In this document: positions 29,487 to 30,615 of the stretch, piece by piece | Layout: each line of letters begins with the position of its first letter | How positions within the stretch are numbered: position 1 is the first letter of the stretch | Assembly: GCA_002284615.2 (NCBI GenBank) | Contig: MU069765.1 | Coordinates: 133,391 to 164,005, forward strand | Direction of reading: 5' to 3' | Length of the DNA stretch: 30,615 nt | Source of the DNA: Dunaliella salina | Lineage: Eukaryota > Chlorophyta > Chlorophyceae > Chlamydomonadales > Dunaliellaceae | The notes under the pieces: model-generated | Database searches by the model: none | The model's input: the letters and a program-made list of their open reading frames with translations, nothing else | What the model was told of the DNA's origin: nothing | Position numbers and translations under genes: made by a program

Positions 29487-30440
29487 GTTCTGTGTAGATG
29501 GTCCCACCAACACCCGAGAATAGGGTGAATTGTAACAGCTTTAACGCTAAAAAGTTTACAAAGTTCTGCATGCTGCTAGAATCCCTGTTAAGCAAGACAA
29601 TTTGTGCTGCCAATGTCCATGGATGCAAGGCCTGCCCCAAGAAAGTTTTTGCTGATACCTTATGGGAGGAGTCTGCTGGCGACATTGTGGCGCTCAGTGG
29701 TACCAATAATTGCCATGGTGGAATATTTACATCCTGATAGAATGTGAAAGGCATTGTTAGGCTCCCCACAAGGGGGGCATTGTAGACAGGTGGAAATTTC
29801 AAAGCATTTTGCATGCATGTGGTTGAAGAGGGTACCTATGCAGGCAGCTGAATTTGTTCCATTTTATTTTGAAAGGAAGTGTTGGCATGGTCCACAAGGC
29901 ATTGCTGATCTTTTAATTGACAGTGGGAAGTAGACTTTGGTAGAAAGAGTATCCTGTCTCGGTGTTGACTTTTCCAAGTATGTTTTGAGTGCATGTGTGC
30001 CCATGGGAATTGCAGAAGTGTTTAAGCTTTAGGGCAGGGGAGTTTATACATCCAGATATACTTGCATGGGTGCGAGTTGTTTCGTCAAAAGCAAGCCAGG
30101 TAGCATCATGAGAAGGATTACCTTTCAAGGTTTACGCAAGGGGAGGTTATGTCTTCCGGGGTGTCATTGTCCTGAATGGCCTGATGTTTGGCTATGGCAC
30201 CTGCACATTCTCTCATGGCAATTCCAGGTTGAGATATGAAATTTAGGAAATGAATTGGTGCAAGTGAATTGCATACAAACTGTATGAGTATCTGAAGGAT
30301 ATGGACTTGAACATGCTGGCAGTGAAGCTCTGGATACAGTATTTGTTTTCTGACTTGATGCAAGAAAGGCTATCGGTGGCAAGGCATGATGGTGTAGATG
30401 GTTCCTGCTCCATTTGCCAAGCAGTGCTGTCTCACTATGC
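29487..30440 (-). pseudogene. Family R LINE, copy j: RNase H, tether and CCHC knuckle, internally deleted
   Basis: 5' to 3' on the minus strand: RNase H remnants CLATDSLSC, then frame 30118-30363 with RKQILYPELH and ECAGAIAKHQAI (the conserved Asp before AIAK is changed); tether 29913-30128 (CTQNILGKVNTETGYSFYQS); knuckle C-P-P-C-x7-H-x4-C near 29760; TERHNVASRLL; then SGVGGTIYTEHSL. The stretch that should hold RPDA and E-V-K is absent between 29590 and 29610, so the nuclease core is deleted. It confirms that RNase H precedes the knuckle and endonuclease in this family. Confidence 0.8.
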
Positions 30441-30549
30441 CGAGCAGTCATATATGTGCCAAAAGCACATATCATCGGGGGTCTCAGGTTCGGATCCCTC
30501 TCAATTCATCCATCACGAACATCATTTTCTCACATAGGAATTGACCTGC
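30441..30549. other. Hairpin-bearing flank
   Basis: ATATGTGC-CAAAA-GCACATAT at 30452-30472 is a perfect 8-bp hairpin, followed by a B-box-like GGTTCGGATCC (30487-30497). A tRNA fold cannot be closed. Confidence 0.4.
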
Positions 30550-30553
30550 TGTG

Positions 30554-30615
<62 letters not shown>
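30550..30615. repeat. (GT)n microsatellite
   Basis: GT tract that runs off the right edge, with one GTGC interruption near its start. Confidence 0.95.

Noticed and set aside
30430..30507. Possible tRNA gene around the hairpin at 30452
   Set aside because: There is a D-arm-like and B-box-like match, but acceptor and T stems do not pair and position 33 is not T.

Overview
The window is from a nuclear eukaryotic genome. It has GT-AG introns with pyrimidine-rich acceptors, very long (TG)n/(CA)n tracts, dense nested non-LTR retrotransposons and cut-and-paste transposon relics, and no operons or bacterial signals. The species cannot be fixed from sequence alone; a microbial or algal genome is plausible (inference only). 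There is one assembly gap (10027-10141). Almost all protein-like sequence is decayed transposon coding sequence. The clear exception is a small spliced host gene on the minus strand (11825-13418) whose product I do not recognise.

Layout. 1-1920: microsatellites and unassigned sequence. 1921-4600: three minus-strand 3' pieces of one LINE family (family B), the third inside an old hAT-like copy. 5170-7105: a nest of three pieces of a second LINE family (family R) plus a (TTACC)n-tailed repeat. 7135-10026: a decayed LINE (family E) with reverse transcriptase motifs and an unusual glutamine-rich insert. 10142-11820: unassigned, with a possible minus-strand reading frame. 11825-13418: host gene with a (TG)n tract in one intron and a 38-bp perfect palindrome in another. 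14130-16430: repeat pieces, a 48-bp minisatellite and the C-terminal end of another LINE. 16431-27404: what may be one very old plus-strand family R element, broken up by a MITE, two minus-strand family R copies, a virus-derived block, two smaller insertions and another minus-strand family R copy. 27674-28493: a complete non-autonomous hAT-type element. 28503-30440: two more minus-strand family R copies, one carrying a tRNA-like insertion.

Family R is the unifying theme, with about eleven copies or pieces. Its C-terminus reads RNase H, tether, C-x2-C-x7-H-x4-C zinc knuckle, then a PD-(D/E)XK-type endonuclease (RPDA ... H-L-V-E-V-K). The 3' UTR holds two hairpins and ends in (TTTTC)n instead of poly(A), so the long (AAAAG)n tracts here are retrotransposon tails.

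The most striking find is at 19628-19990 on the minus strand: a TATA-like box, a stem-loop displaying the nonanucleotide TAGTATTAC, and 19 bp beyond the stem the ATG of a broken Rep (HUH endonuclease) reading frame. This is the arrangement of a CRESS-DNA virus origin with its rep gene, here an endogenous, frameshifted copy.
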